Origin: Gordonia tangerina
Lineage (GTDB): Bacteria > Actinomycetota > Actinomycetes > Mycobacteriales > Mycobacteriaceae
Assembly (NCBI RefSeq): GCF_021556435.1
Contig: NZ_JAKGCU010000001.1
Span: forward strand, 558,001 to 622,000
Length of the DNA stretch: 64,000 nucleotides
Direction: 5' to 3'
Shown here: in pieces, positions 51,904 through 60,670 of the stretch
Numbering within the stretch: the stretch's first letter is position 1
How the letters are laid out: each line of letters opens with the position of its first letter
The notes under the pieces: generated by a model
What the model was told of the DNA's origin: nothing
What the model saw: the letters and a program-made list of their open reading frames with translations, nothing else
Databases searched by the model: none
Made by a program: the position numbers and the translations under genes

Positions 51904-53691
51904 CTACCCCGTCACTTTCCGGCGCGCGGCGATCCGCGACAGCCACGGCGCGAATCGATAGATGCAATAACCGATCGCGGCTTCCGGGGTGACCGGCACG
52001 ACGGCCTTGTTGTGCACGATCGCGTCGACGATGACGCGGGCGACGCGGTCGGGTGTGAATCCCCGGCGACGGTACAGGCCGTCGAGGCGTCGCCGTTCGG
52101 CGTCCTCATCATCGGCCTGCAGGCCCGCGATCGGGGTGGCGCCGACGATGTTGGTGTCCACGATGCCGGGGCAGATCGCCGACACCCCGATCCGATGCTC
52201 GCCGAGCTCGGCGCGCAACGATTCCGAGAACAGCAGCACACCCGCCTTGGAAGCGGCATACAACCCCAGGGAGCGCTGCGGGGTGAAGGCCGCCGCCGAC
52301 GCCACGTTGACGATGTGCCCGCCGATCCCGCGTTCCACCATCTGCCGGCCGAACGCCCTGCTGCCGGAGATGACCCCGCGCAGATTCACGTCGAGTAGTC
52401 GGTCGACCTGATCATCGGTGGCGGCCAACGCGCCTCCGGCCAGTCCGATCCCGGCATTGTTGACGACGAGGTCAGGAGTGCCGTGTCGATCACGCACCCG
52501 CGTGGCGAACTCGGTCACCGCCTCGACATCGGCGACGTCGACCTCGTAGGCCGCGGCCTGCGCGCCCAGTGCCTTGCTCTGCCGGGACGTCTCGTCGGCC
52601 CTGGTGAGATCGATGTCGGCGACGACCAACTCACACCCTTGCTCGGCCAGGGCGAATGCGGTCTCGCGCCCGATGCCGCTGCCGGCTCCGGTGATCACGG
52701 CCAGCTTCCCCGACAACGCCTGCGGCGCACCGAACACACGGGTGCGGTCCATTCGGGCGGCGATGTCGGGCGTCGACCGCGCGGCCTGCGTTGCGATGAA
52801 GTCGGATGCGCTGCGCACCAGATGGTCTGGGTTGGTGTAGGGCAGCCAGTGACCGGTTGGGGTAGAGCGGCGCCACAAGCGCTGCGCGTACTGGTAGGTG
52901 TCATCGAAGATCGCCGGTCGCAAGGCGATGTCGCGTTCGTTGACCAATTCGAGAGTCGGGACCAACGTCGGTCGGGCCCGCGGATCGATCAGCTTGGCGC
53001 GAATGTTGGCGCGGTACAGTCGAAGCCCTGAGATCATGTCCTGGCGCAGGGTGTCGCCGACGATCACCTGGTCACGCTCAGTGCCCTCCACCCGGTGCAG
53101 GAACTCGCGCCACACCGCCGCAGAACCGGCGACTCCGAAGAATAGCCGCGGCAGCACCGGCAGCTGGAAGAACACGGTGTATGCCGACGAACCCATCTGC
53201 GCCGCAGCGTGTCTGAGGTTGCGTGGCGTCGGGCGGCGCAGCTTCGCCCGGGCCCACGTGCCGAGCTGATCGAGGTTGGGTCCCGATACCGAGACGAAGG
53301 ACGCGATCCGGTTCTCCGCGCCAGGCCGGGTGACCGCCTCCCACGCCTGCACCGACCCCCAGTCGTGGCCGATCACATGTACCGGCCGGTCGGGGCTCAC
53401 GGCGTTGGCGACCGCGAACAGGTCGTCGGCGAGCCCTTCGAGCCGGTAGGCGGCATCGCCGTCGGGACGGTCGCTCTCGCCGAAGCCGCGGCAGTCGTAG
53501 GCCACGACGTGGAAGGCGTCGGCCAACGCCGGTGCGACATGTGTCCACAGATGGTGGGTGTCGGGCCAGCCATGTACGAGCAGCACCGTCGGCCGGTGCC
53601 CGTCGTCGTCGGTGGTGGCCGACCCTGCCACCTCGAAGACGGCCAATGACACGCCGTCGTTGTTGACTCGCTGTATACGCCAATCGACCAT
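51904..53691 (-). CDS. ephD: EphD-like alpha/beta hydrolase - SDR fusion
   Basis: 595 aa. The N-terminal half is an epoxide-hydrolase-like alpha/beta hydrolase: LLVHGWPDTHHLWTHVAPAL, GRGFGE-type YDCRGFGESDRPDG and the nucleophile Asp in VIGHDWGSVQAWEAV. The C-terminal half is a classical SDR: AVITGAGSGIGRETAFALAE, LVVNNAGIGLAGG, Tyr-x3-Lys in LYAASKAGVLLFSESL. Same architecture and length as mycobacterial EphD, implicated in mycolic-acid modification. ATG 53691. First gene of a three-gene set with 4-nt gaps. Confidence 0.9.
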   Translation of the reverse strand: MVDWRIQRVNNDGVSLAVFEVAGSATTDDDGHRPTVLLVHGWPDTHHLWTHVAPALADAFHVVAYDCRGFGESDRPDGDAAYRLEGLADDLFAVANAVSPDRPVHVIGHDWGSVQAWEAVTRPGAENRIASFVSVSGPNLDQLGTWARAKLRRPTPRNLRHAAAQMGSSAYTVFFQLPVLPRLFFGVAGSAAVWREFLHRVEGTERDQVIVGDTLRQDMISGLRLYRANIRAKLIDPRARPTLVPTLELVNERDIALRPAIFDDTYQYAQRLWRRSTPTGHWLPYTNPDHLVRSASDFIATQAARSTPDIAARMDRTRVFGAPQALSGKLAVITGAGSGIGRETAFALAEQGCELVVADIDLTRADETSRQSKALGAQAAAYEVDVADVEAVTEFATRVRDRHGTPDLVVNNAGIGLAGGALAATDDQVDRLLDVNLRGVISGSRAFGRQMVERGIGGHIVNVASAAAFTPQRSLGLYAASKAGVLLFSESLRAELGEHRIGVSAICPGIVDTNIVGATPIAGLQADDEDAERRRLDGLYRRRGFTPDRVARVIVDAIVHNKAVVPVTPEAAIGYCIYRFAPWLSRIAARRKVTG

Positions 53692-53805
53692 GCGACTCCC
53701 CTTCGAGACGATCGAATGGTGCTAGACGTTACCAAGCGTCACAGCAATACGTCCAGAGTTGTCTGTGACAAGGAGTCACAGTGAAGGGGCGTCGGGTGAG
53801 GACTG

Positions 53806-53938
53806 GTCTCGATACACCACCTCGCCTAGCGGCTCGGCGGTTACTCGACCAGCGGTTTGGTAGTTACTGCGTGGATCGAGTAGCCGCGAACGAAGTGAGT
53901 GGCGTATCGAGATCGACCAGCGGTTTGGCGGTCACTGT
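53806..53938. repeat. interspersed repeat with direct and inverted parts
   Basis: Copy A (53846-53870) and copy B (53914-53938) share TCGACCAGCGGTTTGG with three differences over 25 bases. CTCGATAC (53809-53816) is the reverse complement of GTATCGAG (53904-53911). Copy B includes the last codons and stop of the aminotransferase gene. The unit resembles the short palindromic intergenic repeats of Gordonia/Rhodococcus genomes. No gene is supported in 53692-53931. Confidence 0.65.
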
Positions 53939-55185
53939 CGGTACGACGACAGGAAATTGCCGATCCGATCGATCGCCTCGTCGAGGTCACGCGCCCACGG
54001 CAGAGTGACGATCCGGAAGTGGTTGTGGTCGGTGAGGTTGAAGCCGGTGCCCTGCACCACCAGGATCTTCTCCTGTAGCAGCAGGTCCTGGACGAACAGC
54101 TCGTCGTTGTGGATCTCGTGCACGTTGGGGTCGAGTTTCGGGAAGGCATAGAGCGCGCCCATCGGTTTCACGCAGCTGACACCGGGGATGTTGTTGAGCT
54201 TCTCCCAGGTCACGTTGCGTTGCTCGAACAGGCGTCCGCCCGGTGCGACGAGTGCGTCGATGCTCTGGTAGCCGCCGAGGGCCACCTGGATGGCGTGCTG
54301 GCCGGGGACATTGGAGCACAGGCGAGTCGACGCGAGGATGCCGAGCCCTTCGATGAAGCCGCGCGCATGGTCCTTGGGGCCGGTCAGTACCAGCCAGCCG
54401 GCGCGGTATCCGCACACCCGGTAGGCCTTGGACAATCCGTTGAAGGTCAGGCACAACAGATCCGGCGCCAGCGAGGCGACGTTGATGTGCTCGGCGTCGT
54501 CGTAGAGGATCTTGTCGTAGATCTCGTCGGCCATGATCAGCAGCGAGTGCTGCCGGGCGAGTTCGACGAGTTGCTCGAGTACCTCGCGGGAGTAGACCGC
54601 GCCGGTCGGGTTGTTCGGGTTGATGATCACGATCGCCTTGGTGCGATCGGTGATCTTGGAAGCGATGTCGGCGACGTCGGGGTTCCAGCCGTTGTCCTCG
54701 TCGCAGCGGTAGTGCACCGGCCGACCACCCGACAGTGACGTCATCGCCGTCCACAGCGGATAGTCCGGCGCCGGGATCAACACCTCGTCGCCGTCGTTGA
54801 GCAAGGCCTGCATCGTCATGGTGATGAGCTCGGACACCCCGTTGCCGAGGATGACGTCGTCGACGTCGAAGTAGGGGAACTCGGGGAGGAGCTCGTAGCG
54901 GGTGACCACGGCGCGCCGCGCCGACAGCACCCCCGCGGACTCCGAATAGCCCTGGGAGTAGGGCAGCGCATGGATCATGTCGCGCATGATCACGTCGGGG
55001 GCCTCGAACCCGAACAGCGCCGGATTGCCGATGTTGAGCTTGAGAATCCGGTGTCCCTCGGACTCGAGCCGCGCCGCGTTCGCGTGAACCGGACCTCTGA
55101 TCTCGTAGCACACGTTCTGCAGCTTCTGTGACTGCTCGAGCGGCTTGAGGTTCTGGTTCAGGTGGGATACATGCGGTCTACTCAC
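53932..55185 (-). CDS. pyridoxal-phosphate aminotransferase, AlaA/AspC-like
   Basis: 417 aa from GTG 55185. Class I/II aminotransferase: NVCYEIRGPVHANAARLESE, LNIGNPALFGFEAPDV, IPAPDYPLWTAMTSLSGG, IVIINPNNPTGAVYSREVLE, LIMADEIYDKILYDD and the Schiff-base Lys in TFNGLSKAYRVCGYRAGWL. Probably an alanine/pyruvate or aspartate aminotransferase, corresponding by neighbourhood to mycobacterial aspC beside etfD. CACAAT lies 7 nt before the GTG on the minus strand, fitting a leaderless start; GTG 55239 is an alternative. The stop lies inside an interspersed repeat. Confidence 0.9.
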   Translation of the reverse strand: MSRPHVSHLNQNLKPLEQSQKLQNVCYEIRGPVHANAARLESEGHRILKLNIGNPALFGFEAPDVIMRDMIHALPYSQGYSESAGVLSARRAVVTRYELLPEFPYFDVDDVILGNGVSELITMTMQALLNDGDEVLIPAPDYPLWTAMTSLSGGRPVHYRCDEDNGWNPDVADIASKITDRTKAIVIINPNNPTGAVYSREVLEQLVELARQHSLLIMADEIYDKILYDDAEHINVASLAPDLLCLTFNGLSKAYRVCGYRAGWLVLTGPKDHARGFIEGLGILASTRLCSNVPGQHAIQVALGGYQSIDALVAPGGRLFEQRNVTWEKLNNIPGVSCVKPMGALYAFPKLDPNVHEIHNDELFVQDLLLQEKILVVQGTGFNLTDHNHFRIVTLPWARDLDEAIDRIGNFLSSYRQ

Positions 55186-55282
55186 GAGTTCAATTGTGAC
55201 AGTCCAGCGCAAACGGGTTTTCCGCGACACCGTGACCACGACGACGCGGCGAGCTCACGGTGTCACAACAGATACCCCGAAG

Positions 55283-55323
55283 CGCCAACACCACCTTGGT
55301 TCGGTTCCAAGGTGGTGTTGGCG
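55283..55323 (-). terminator. perfect 17-bp hairpin after etfD
   Basis: CGCCAACACCACCTTGG (55283-55299) is the exact reverse complement of 55307-55323, with a 7-nt loop (TTCGGTT). It lies 23 nt beyond the etfD stop and before the aminotransferase start on the same strand, so it should end etfD transcription. No T run follows. Confidence 0.8.
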
Positions 55324-55345
55324 AATAAGGGTGGCGACCCGATGA

Positions 55346-58300
55346 CTAGGAGTGGCCGGGCCGCTTCTTGCCCGCGGCGATGCCGAATCCCTTGGCCTTG
55401 GATGCGCCGGTCTCGGCGATCGTCTTGTCCGACGACCCGTTCGGCGACGGGGCCGATTCCTCGGCAGGCGAATCGGCTTCGGTGTCGGCTGGGGTTTCGG
55501 CCGTCTCCGGTTCCGCCGGGGGTGCGGGTTGGGTCGGCTCCGGTTCGCTCGCGGGCTCCGGTGTCGCAGGCTCTGCTGTCTCGGGAGACGGTGCGGCTGC
55601 GGCCGGTGCCGCCTTGCCGATGCCGCCGGGACGCTTCTTGCCCGCCGCCATGCCGAAGCCCTTGGCCTTGCCGGGCTTCGCTTCCGTGGCAGCAGCTGCG
55701 GAGGTCGTCGCGGATGCATCCTCGGCTGCTGCGGCCCCGCCATCGGCAGGAGACTCGGCGGTCTCCGCCGGAGCGGACGCCTCAGCCGGTGCCGCGGTCC
55801 CCGCCGGTGCCGCCGACGCGTCCGGCGCGGCGGCCTTGCCGACGCCACCGGGACGCTTCTTGCCGGCGGCCATGCCGAAGCCCTTGGCCTTCCCCGCCTT
55901 TGCCTCAGTGGCTGCGCCGCCGGAGGTCGCGGCGGTCTCGGTGTCGGCCGTGGCTGCTGCCTCGGGCGCCGATTCCGCTTCGGCCACCTTGTTCTCCGCC
56001 GGCGCGGTCACCCCCGCGGCCGGGGCCGCGGCGTTCGACGCCGCACCCGGGCGCTTGGCCTTGCCCATGCCGAAGCCCTTGGCGGCCGGCTTCTTCTCCA
56101 CCGGCGGGTTGTCGGCGGAGGTGGCCGCCGCGGTGGATTCGACTGCCGCCGACGACTCGGCCTCGGCGGGCGCGGGTGCCGCGGACCCGGCGTCGGCCTT
56201 GGCCGTACCGGGCTTCTTGGCTTTGGCGCCCATGCCGAAGCCCTTGGCAGCGGGCTTCTTCTCGGCAGGCTTGCTCTCGGCGGGCTTGCTTTCGGCTGGT
56301 GCGGAATCGGCAGGCTTGGCCTCGGCCGGCGCCGTGGCCTTCGCCGACGCCCCCGGCTTCTTGCCGCCCTTCATGCCCAGGCCGACCTTCGGTTTCGGCT
56401 TGGCCTCGGTGGCCGTCGCGGTTGCCCCCGCCGCCGTCGCAGCCGCAGCCGGCTCCGGTTCGGATTCCTGCGCTGCTGCGGGCTCGGGTTCGGTGGTCGG
56501 CGCCGATGCGGGACCGAGGTACCGTCCGCCACGCTTGACCTCGGGGGCGCCGCGCTTGACCGACTCCAGCAGCAGCTGGGCCACGTCGACGACCTCGATC
56601 TTGCCTTCTTGCTCGGTATTCGCCGTGCGGGCGGTCACGCCGTCGGTGAGCATCACGCGGCAGAACGGGCAGCCGGTGGCAACCTTCTGCGGCGCATCCC
56701 CGTTCGGCGTGCCGAGAGTATCGAGCGCCTCGTCGACCCGGTCGATGTTGATGCGCTTGCCGATCTGCTCTTCCATCCACATGCGGGCGCCACCGGCACC
56801 GCAGCACATGGACCGTTCGCCGTGCCGCGGCATCTCGGTGAGGTTCGAGCCGGATGCGGCCATCAGCTCACGCGGGGCGTCGTAGACCTTGTTGTGGCGG
56901 CCCAGGTAGCAGGGGTCGTGGTAGGTGACGCCCTCGCCGAGCGGGGCGACCGGCACCAGGCGCTTCTCCCGGACCAGTTTGTTGAGCAGCTGCGTGTGGT
57001 GTACGACCTCGTACTTCGCGCCGAGCTGCGGGTACTCGTTGCCCAGCGCGTTGAAGCAGTGCGCACAGGTGACGACGATCTTCTTGCGCTGCTGCGGCGC
57101 GGTGGCGAACACCTCGCCGAGCATCTCGATGTTCTGCTGGGCGAGCATCTGGAACAGGAACTCGTTGCCCGCGCGGCGTGCGGAGTCGCCGGTACAGGTC
57201 TCGCCCTCGCCGAGCACCAGGAAGTTGACGGCCGCGACGTCGAGCAGCTCGGCGACGGCCTTGGTGGTCTTCTTCGCGCGATCCTCGTATGCGCCGGCGC
57301 AACCGACCCAGAACAGGTACTCGAAGCCTTCGAAGGTTTCCACGTCCTGGCCGAAGACCGGGATCTCGATGTCCATCTCGGAGATCCAGTTGGTGCGCGC
57401 CGAGGCGTTCTGGCCCCACGGGTTGCCCTTGTTCTCCAGGTTCTTGAACATGCCGGCGAGCTCGGTCGGGAAGTCCGACTCGATCAGCACCTGATAGCGA
57501 CGCATGTCCAGGATGTGGTCGACGTGTTCGATGTCGACCGGGCACTGCTCCACGCAGGCACCGCAGGTGGTGCAGCTCCACAGGGTCTCGGTGTCGATGA
57601 CGGCACCGAGGGCGGCCGGATCGAACTCGCCGTCGGCGGCCTCGATGCCGTTGCCGCCGCCCAGCGCGCCGTGCGATTCGCCGACCAGCTTGCGCGCTGC
57701 CTCGGCGCGGGCTTCCTCGGGAATCGCGTTGAGCTTGGCTTCATCGACGTTGCCGTCGGCGTCGACCAGTCCCACCTCGTCGCCGGCCATGTCCTGCTTG
57801 CCGCCCGCGAGCAGGTAGGGCGCCTTGGCGTAGCCGTGGTCGCGCAGCGACATGATCAGCAGCTTCGGCGACAGCGGCTTACCGGTGTTCCATGCCGGGC
57901 ACTGACTCTGGCATCGGCCACACTCGGTGCAGGTGGTGAAGTCCAGCCAGCCCTTCCAGGAGAAGTCCTCGATCTTGCCGGCACCGAACGCGTCGACGTC
58001 GGGGTCGGCGGTCTCCATGTCGAGGACCTTGCCCTGGCTCATCATCGGCTTGAGCGCGCCCAGAGCGACGCCCCCGTCGGCCTCACGCTTGAAGTAGATG
58101 TTGACGAACGCCGCGAACCGGTGCCAGGCCACACCCCAGTTGATGTTGCGCCCGACCACGGCCAGCCAGATCATCGCCGAGAGCAGTTTGATCACGGCCA
58201 TCGCCGAGACGGTCCACTCGGGCGCGCCTTCGAACGGCATCGCCAGGTAGTGCAGCGTCGGTGACGCCCAGATCGGGGCGTGCTCGATGCCCGAGGCGAT

Positions 58301-58831
58301 CTTGAAGAACTTCACCCCGAGCATGCCCAGGCCCTCGATGATGACGACCGCTTCGACGAAATAGGCGGCACCGAAATTCGAGCCCGAGAACCGCGACAGG
58401 CGCTCCGGGACACGGGGGTGGTTGAGCTGGCGCACGATCACCAGTGCGACACCGCCGATGACAGTGGCCCAGCCCAGGACCTCCTCGGCCAGCACGTAGG
58501 GGCCCCAGGTGCCCAGCCACGGCCAGTGGAAGTGCGGATCGAAGGCCTGCCCGTAGGCCTCGAAGACGAAGATGAAGCCGAGTAGGAAGCCCACCATCAC
58601 CAGCCAGTGCGCCCAACCGACGGTTCGGAACTTCGCCATCCTGGTGTGCGCAGCGAACTCGACGACGACCGTCTTGATACGCGGCAGGATCGGGAAGATT
58701 CGCGCTGAGTCGATCTTCTGGCCGTGGCTGATGGTGCGGACCATCTTCCCGACGCCCTGGAAGAAGATCGCCCAGCAGACGAGACTGACGAGGGTCGTGA
58801 TGGTACCGATGGCGATCGTCGTGGAAGTCAC
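55346..58831 (-). CDS. etfD: EtfD-type membrane Fe-S oxidoreductase with extended repeat tail
   Basis: 1161 aa. Family members reoxidise the electron-transfer flavoprotein of fatty-acid oxidation and feed the quinone pool. N-terminal membrane helices span about 1-245 (LVCWAIFFQGVGKMVRTISH, WLVMVGFLLGFIFVFEAYG). Two 4Fe-4S motifs follow: CTECGRCQSQC (301-311) and CTTCGACVEQC (420-430). Two CCG-type heterodisulfide-reductase modules contain VTYHDPCYLGRHNKVYD, SMCCGAGGARMW and TGCPFCRVMLTDG. After about residue 825, a 330-residue Ala/Glu/Pro/Lys tail contains six KGFGMAAGKKRPG-like repeats. The mycobacterial homologue (Rv0338c) is about 880 aa, so the tail is extra. GTG start 58831. Confidence 0.9.
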   Translation of the reverse strand: MTSTTIAIGTITTLVSLVCWAIFFQGVGKMVRTISHGQKIDSARIFPILPRIKTVVVEFAAHTRMAKFRTVGWAHWLVMVGFLLGFIFVFEAYGQAFDPHFHWPWLGTWGPYVLAEEVLGWATVIGGVALVIVRQLNHPRVPERLSRFSGSNFGAAYFVEAVVIIEGLGMLGVKFFKIASGIEHAPIWASPTLHYLAMPFEGAPEWTVSAMAVIKLLSAMIWLAVVGRNINWGVAWHRFAAFVNIYFKREADGGVALGALKPMMSQGKVLDMETADPDVDAFGAGKIEDFSWKGWLDFTTCTECGRCQSQCPAWNTGKPLSPKLLIMSLRDHGYAKAPYLLAGGKQDMAGDEVGLVDADGNVDEAKLNAIPEEARAEAARKLVGESHGALGGGNGIEAADGEFDPAALGAVIDTETLWSCTTCGACVEQCPVDIEHVDHILDMRRYQVLIESDFPTELAGMFKNLENKGNPWGQNASARTNWISEMDIEIPVFGQDVETFEGFEYLFWVGCAGAYEDRAKKTTKAVAELLDVAAVNFLVLGEGETCTGDSARRAGNEFLFQMLAQQNIEMLGEVFATAPQQRKKIVVTCAHCFNALGNEYPQLGAKYEVVHHTQLLNKLVREKRLVPVAPLGEGVTYHDPCYLGRHNKVYDAPRELMAASGSNLTEMPRHGERSMCCGAGGARMWMEEQIGKRINIDRVDEALDTLGTPNGDAPQKVATGCPFCRVMLTDGVTARTANTEQEGKIEVVDVAQLLLESVKRGAPEVKRGGRYLGPASAPTTEPEPAAAQESEPEPAAAATAAGATATATEAKPKPKVGLGMKGGKKPGASAKATAPAEAKPADSAPAESKPAESKPAEKKPAAKGFGMGAKAKKPGTAKADAGSAAPAPAEAESSAAVESTAAATSADNPPVEKKPAAKGFGMGKAKRPGAASNAAAPAAGVTAPAENKVAEAESAPEAAATADTETAATSGGAATEAKAGKAKGFGMAAGKKRPGGVGKAAAPDASAAPAGTAAPAEASAPAETAESPADGGAAAAEDASATTSAAAATEAKPGKAKGFGMAAGKKRPGGIGKAAPAAAAPSPETAEPATPEPASEPEPTQPAPPAEPETAETPADTEADSPAEESAPSPNGSSDKTIAETGASKAKGFGIAAGKKRPGHS
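55355..56390 (-). repeat. six KGFGM...KKRPG motif repeats in the EtfD tail
   Basis: Copies lie near 55355-55398 (KGFGIAAGKKRPG), 55625-55668, 55847-55890 (both KGFGMAAGKKRPGG), 56047-56083 (KGFGMGKAKRPG), 56209-56250 (KGFGMGAKAKKPG) and 56350-56390 (VGLGMKGGKKPG). Spacers are Ala/Glu/Thr/Pro-rich and vary in length. DNA identity is highest among the copies closest to the C-terminus. Confidence 0.85.
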
Positions 58832-58998
58832 GGGCGCGTCCCGGCCTTTCTTTGGGTCGGCATCGGCCCATCTGCGCAGGGCTTTGGCGCACGCGGGCCG
58901 ACGTGTACTACAGGTAACCGTAGTTCCTGGCGGTGGATCGGCGCTGCCAAGGCTGACCTAACTAACGCTCGGTGTCCACCGCCGTGGTCCACTGGATA

Positions 58999-59027
58999 AT
59001 ACTCGCGAGTAACTTACTGTCGAGTCA
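58999..59027. promoter_or_regulatory. two adjacent TACT-CGAGT palindromes upstream of etfD
   Basis: ATACTCGCGAGTAA (58999-59012) contains the perfect 12-bp palindrome TACTCGCGAGTA. TTACTGTCGAGTCA (59014-59027) is an imperfect second copy 15 bp away. They lie in the 271-base gap between etfD (start 58831) and the wax-ester synthase end (59103) and look like a TetR-type operator for etfD. No gene is supported in the gap. Confidence 0.55.
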
Positions 59028-59102
59028 GGTCGCGGTAGGTGGCGCTTCTTGTGGCAAGCGTCACCGGAGGGGAGCGGCGATGCGGGTCTCATGGGGTGGA
59101 TC

Positions 59103-60512
59103 TCATGGGACCGACCTCAGCGGGCGAACCCCGGCGACCTTCTCCAGATCGTCGAGCGCGGTGTCGAGGTGGGTGAGGATGCGCTGCAGGCTCGGCAGTT
59201 CCTTGCGAGCGCCGATCAATCCGAAATTCACTTGATCGGCGGTGGTGGTGAGGGTGATGTTGAGCGCTTGCCCGTGCATCGCGATCGACACCGGATAGCA
59301 GCCGTCGAGGGCCGCACCATTCCAGTACATCGGCCGCGACGGACCGGGCACATTGCTGATCAGCACATTGAACTGCGGCGGTGTGGATCGAACGAATCCC
59401 GGGATGGGCGCCAGCGCCAGCGGAGCGAATGTCGCCGCACCGAACGCCAGTGCCTGCAGCGGTGAGAGCCCGCGAATCACCTGTTTGGCCTTGCGGGTGG
59501 AGGCGATCACGGCGGCGAGGCGGCGCTCCGGGTCGGGCTGATCGGTCGCGAGATTCGCCATGATGGCGGTGACCGCGTTGCCCTCGGAGCTCTTGTCGGT
59601 GCGCGTCGAGACCGGCATCGCCGCGATCAGCGGGTCATCCGGAAGCGCGTCCTGGTCGATCAGGTAGGCGCGCAACGCGCCGGCGCACATTGTGACGACG
59701 ACGTCATTGAGGGTGATGTCGAGCGCCTGACCGACCGCATCGAGGCGCTGCCGCGGCCACTGTTGGGCGGCGAATCGGCGAGCACTGCCGATCGGGACGT
59801 CGAGGATCGTCTTGGGTGCGGGCACGAACGGCGGCGCGAAGGCGTCGTCGGTGATCCCCGCCCATGCGATCTTCGCTGCGGCCGGACCGGCGCCCACGAT
59901 CTGCCCCGTCAGGTTCAGCGCCTGACCGAGCGGGGCGGTGAGCCGCGAGCGCACGGAAGCGCCGGTGGTCTCGCGGGGCGGTCGGCGGCGCAGCAGTGCG
60001 GTGTCCCACCACGCGGTCCCGGTGCGGTCGTTGGGATCCGGCGACAGCGAGTTCTCCAACAGTCGCAGTGCGGAGATCCCGTCGACCAGTGAGTGATGGA
60101 TCTTGGTGTAGATCGCCACCCGGCCATCGTCGAGGCCTTCGATGATGTGCAGTTCCCACATCGGCCGGGTGCGGTCGAGCAGCGCGCTGTGGTTGAGCGA
60201 CACATAGCGCAGTAGTTCGCGGATCCGGCCCGGACGGGGTAGGACCGCGCGTCGGACGTGATAGTCGACGTCGATCTCGTCGTCGTACGACCAGGCCAGC
60301 GTCCCGAGCAGCGCGGCCGGTGACGCCGGGCGTTTGCGAAACAGTGGCCGAATGTCCGCGCATGAGTGAAACGTCTCGACGATTTCCTCGGCGAGCTCGG
60401 TCGCCGACTGCCCCTCGCGCGGGATGAACAATTGCAGTCCACCCGCATGCATCGGCTGTTCCCGGGTCTCGGCGATGAGGAACATCGATTCGGTGACCGG
60501 CATGTAGGGCAT
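59103..60512 (-). CDS. wax ester synthase/diacylglycerol acyltransferase (WS/DGAT)
   Basis: 469 aa. Transfers acyl-CoA to fatty alcohol or diacylglycerol for storage lipids. The catalytic HHxxxDG motif is HHSLVDG in AIYTKIHHSLVDGISALRLL; other family marks are PMWELHIIEGLDDGRVA, LNDVVVTMCAGALRAYLID and the C-terminal QFNVLISNVPGPSRPMYWNG. ATG 60512; ATG 60503 is an alternative. Single gene on the minus strand, divergent from the DUF218 gene. Substrate preference cannot be read. Confidence 0.93.
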   Translation of the reverse strand: MPYMPVTESMFLIAETREQPMHAGGLQLFIPREGQSATELAEEIVETFHSCADIRPLFRKRPASPAALLGTLAWSYDDEIDVDYHVRRAVLPRPGRIRELLRYVSLNHSALLDRTRPMWELHIIEGLDDGRVAIYTKIHHSLVDGISALRLLENSLSPDPNDRTGTAWWDTALLRRRPPRETTGASVRSRLTAPLGQALNLTGQIVGAGPAAAKIAWAGITDDAFAPPFVPAPKTILDVPIGSARRFAAQQWPRQRLDAVGQALDITLNDVVVTMCAGALRAYLIDQDALPDDPLIAAMPVSTRTDKSSEGNAVTAIMANLATDQPDPERRLAAVIASTRKAKQVIRGLSPLQALAFGAATFAPLALAPIPGFVRSTPPQFNVLISNVPGPSRPMYWNGAALDGCYPVSIAMHGQALNITLTTTADQVNFGLIGARKELPSLQRILTHLDTALDDLEKVAGVRPLRSVP

Positions 60513-60656
60513 CGTTAGGACCTCCCGGGATCATCGAGCAGGGTGCTCCGCGACAATGCGTTGTTCCAGTATCGGCCCGGGTCCACGCCGCGCGGGCGTT
60601 TTCGGCCACTTGAGTTGGTGGGGTTCGTGTCACGGGGATCGGTGGCTGCGCTCGGG

Positions 60657-60662
60657 TATCGT
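60657..60662 (+). promoter_or_regulatory. probable -10 box (TATCGT) of the DUF218 gene
   Basis: TATCGT lies 8 nt before the ATG at 60671 with no ribosome binding site between, consistent with a very short or absent leader. Confidence 0.45.
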
Positions 60663-60670
60663 GATCCCCG

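Noticed and set aside
55352-58264. Open frame of 970 codons on the plus strand opposite etfD
   Set aside because: Gly/Arg/Leu/His-rich composition typical of an antisense frame in high-GC DNA; no family motif, while the opposite strand encodes clear Fe-S motifs.
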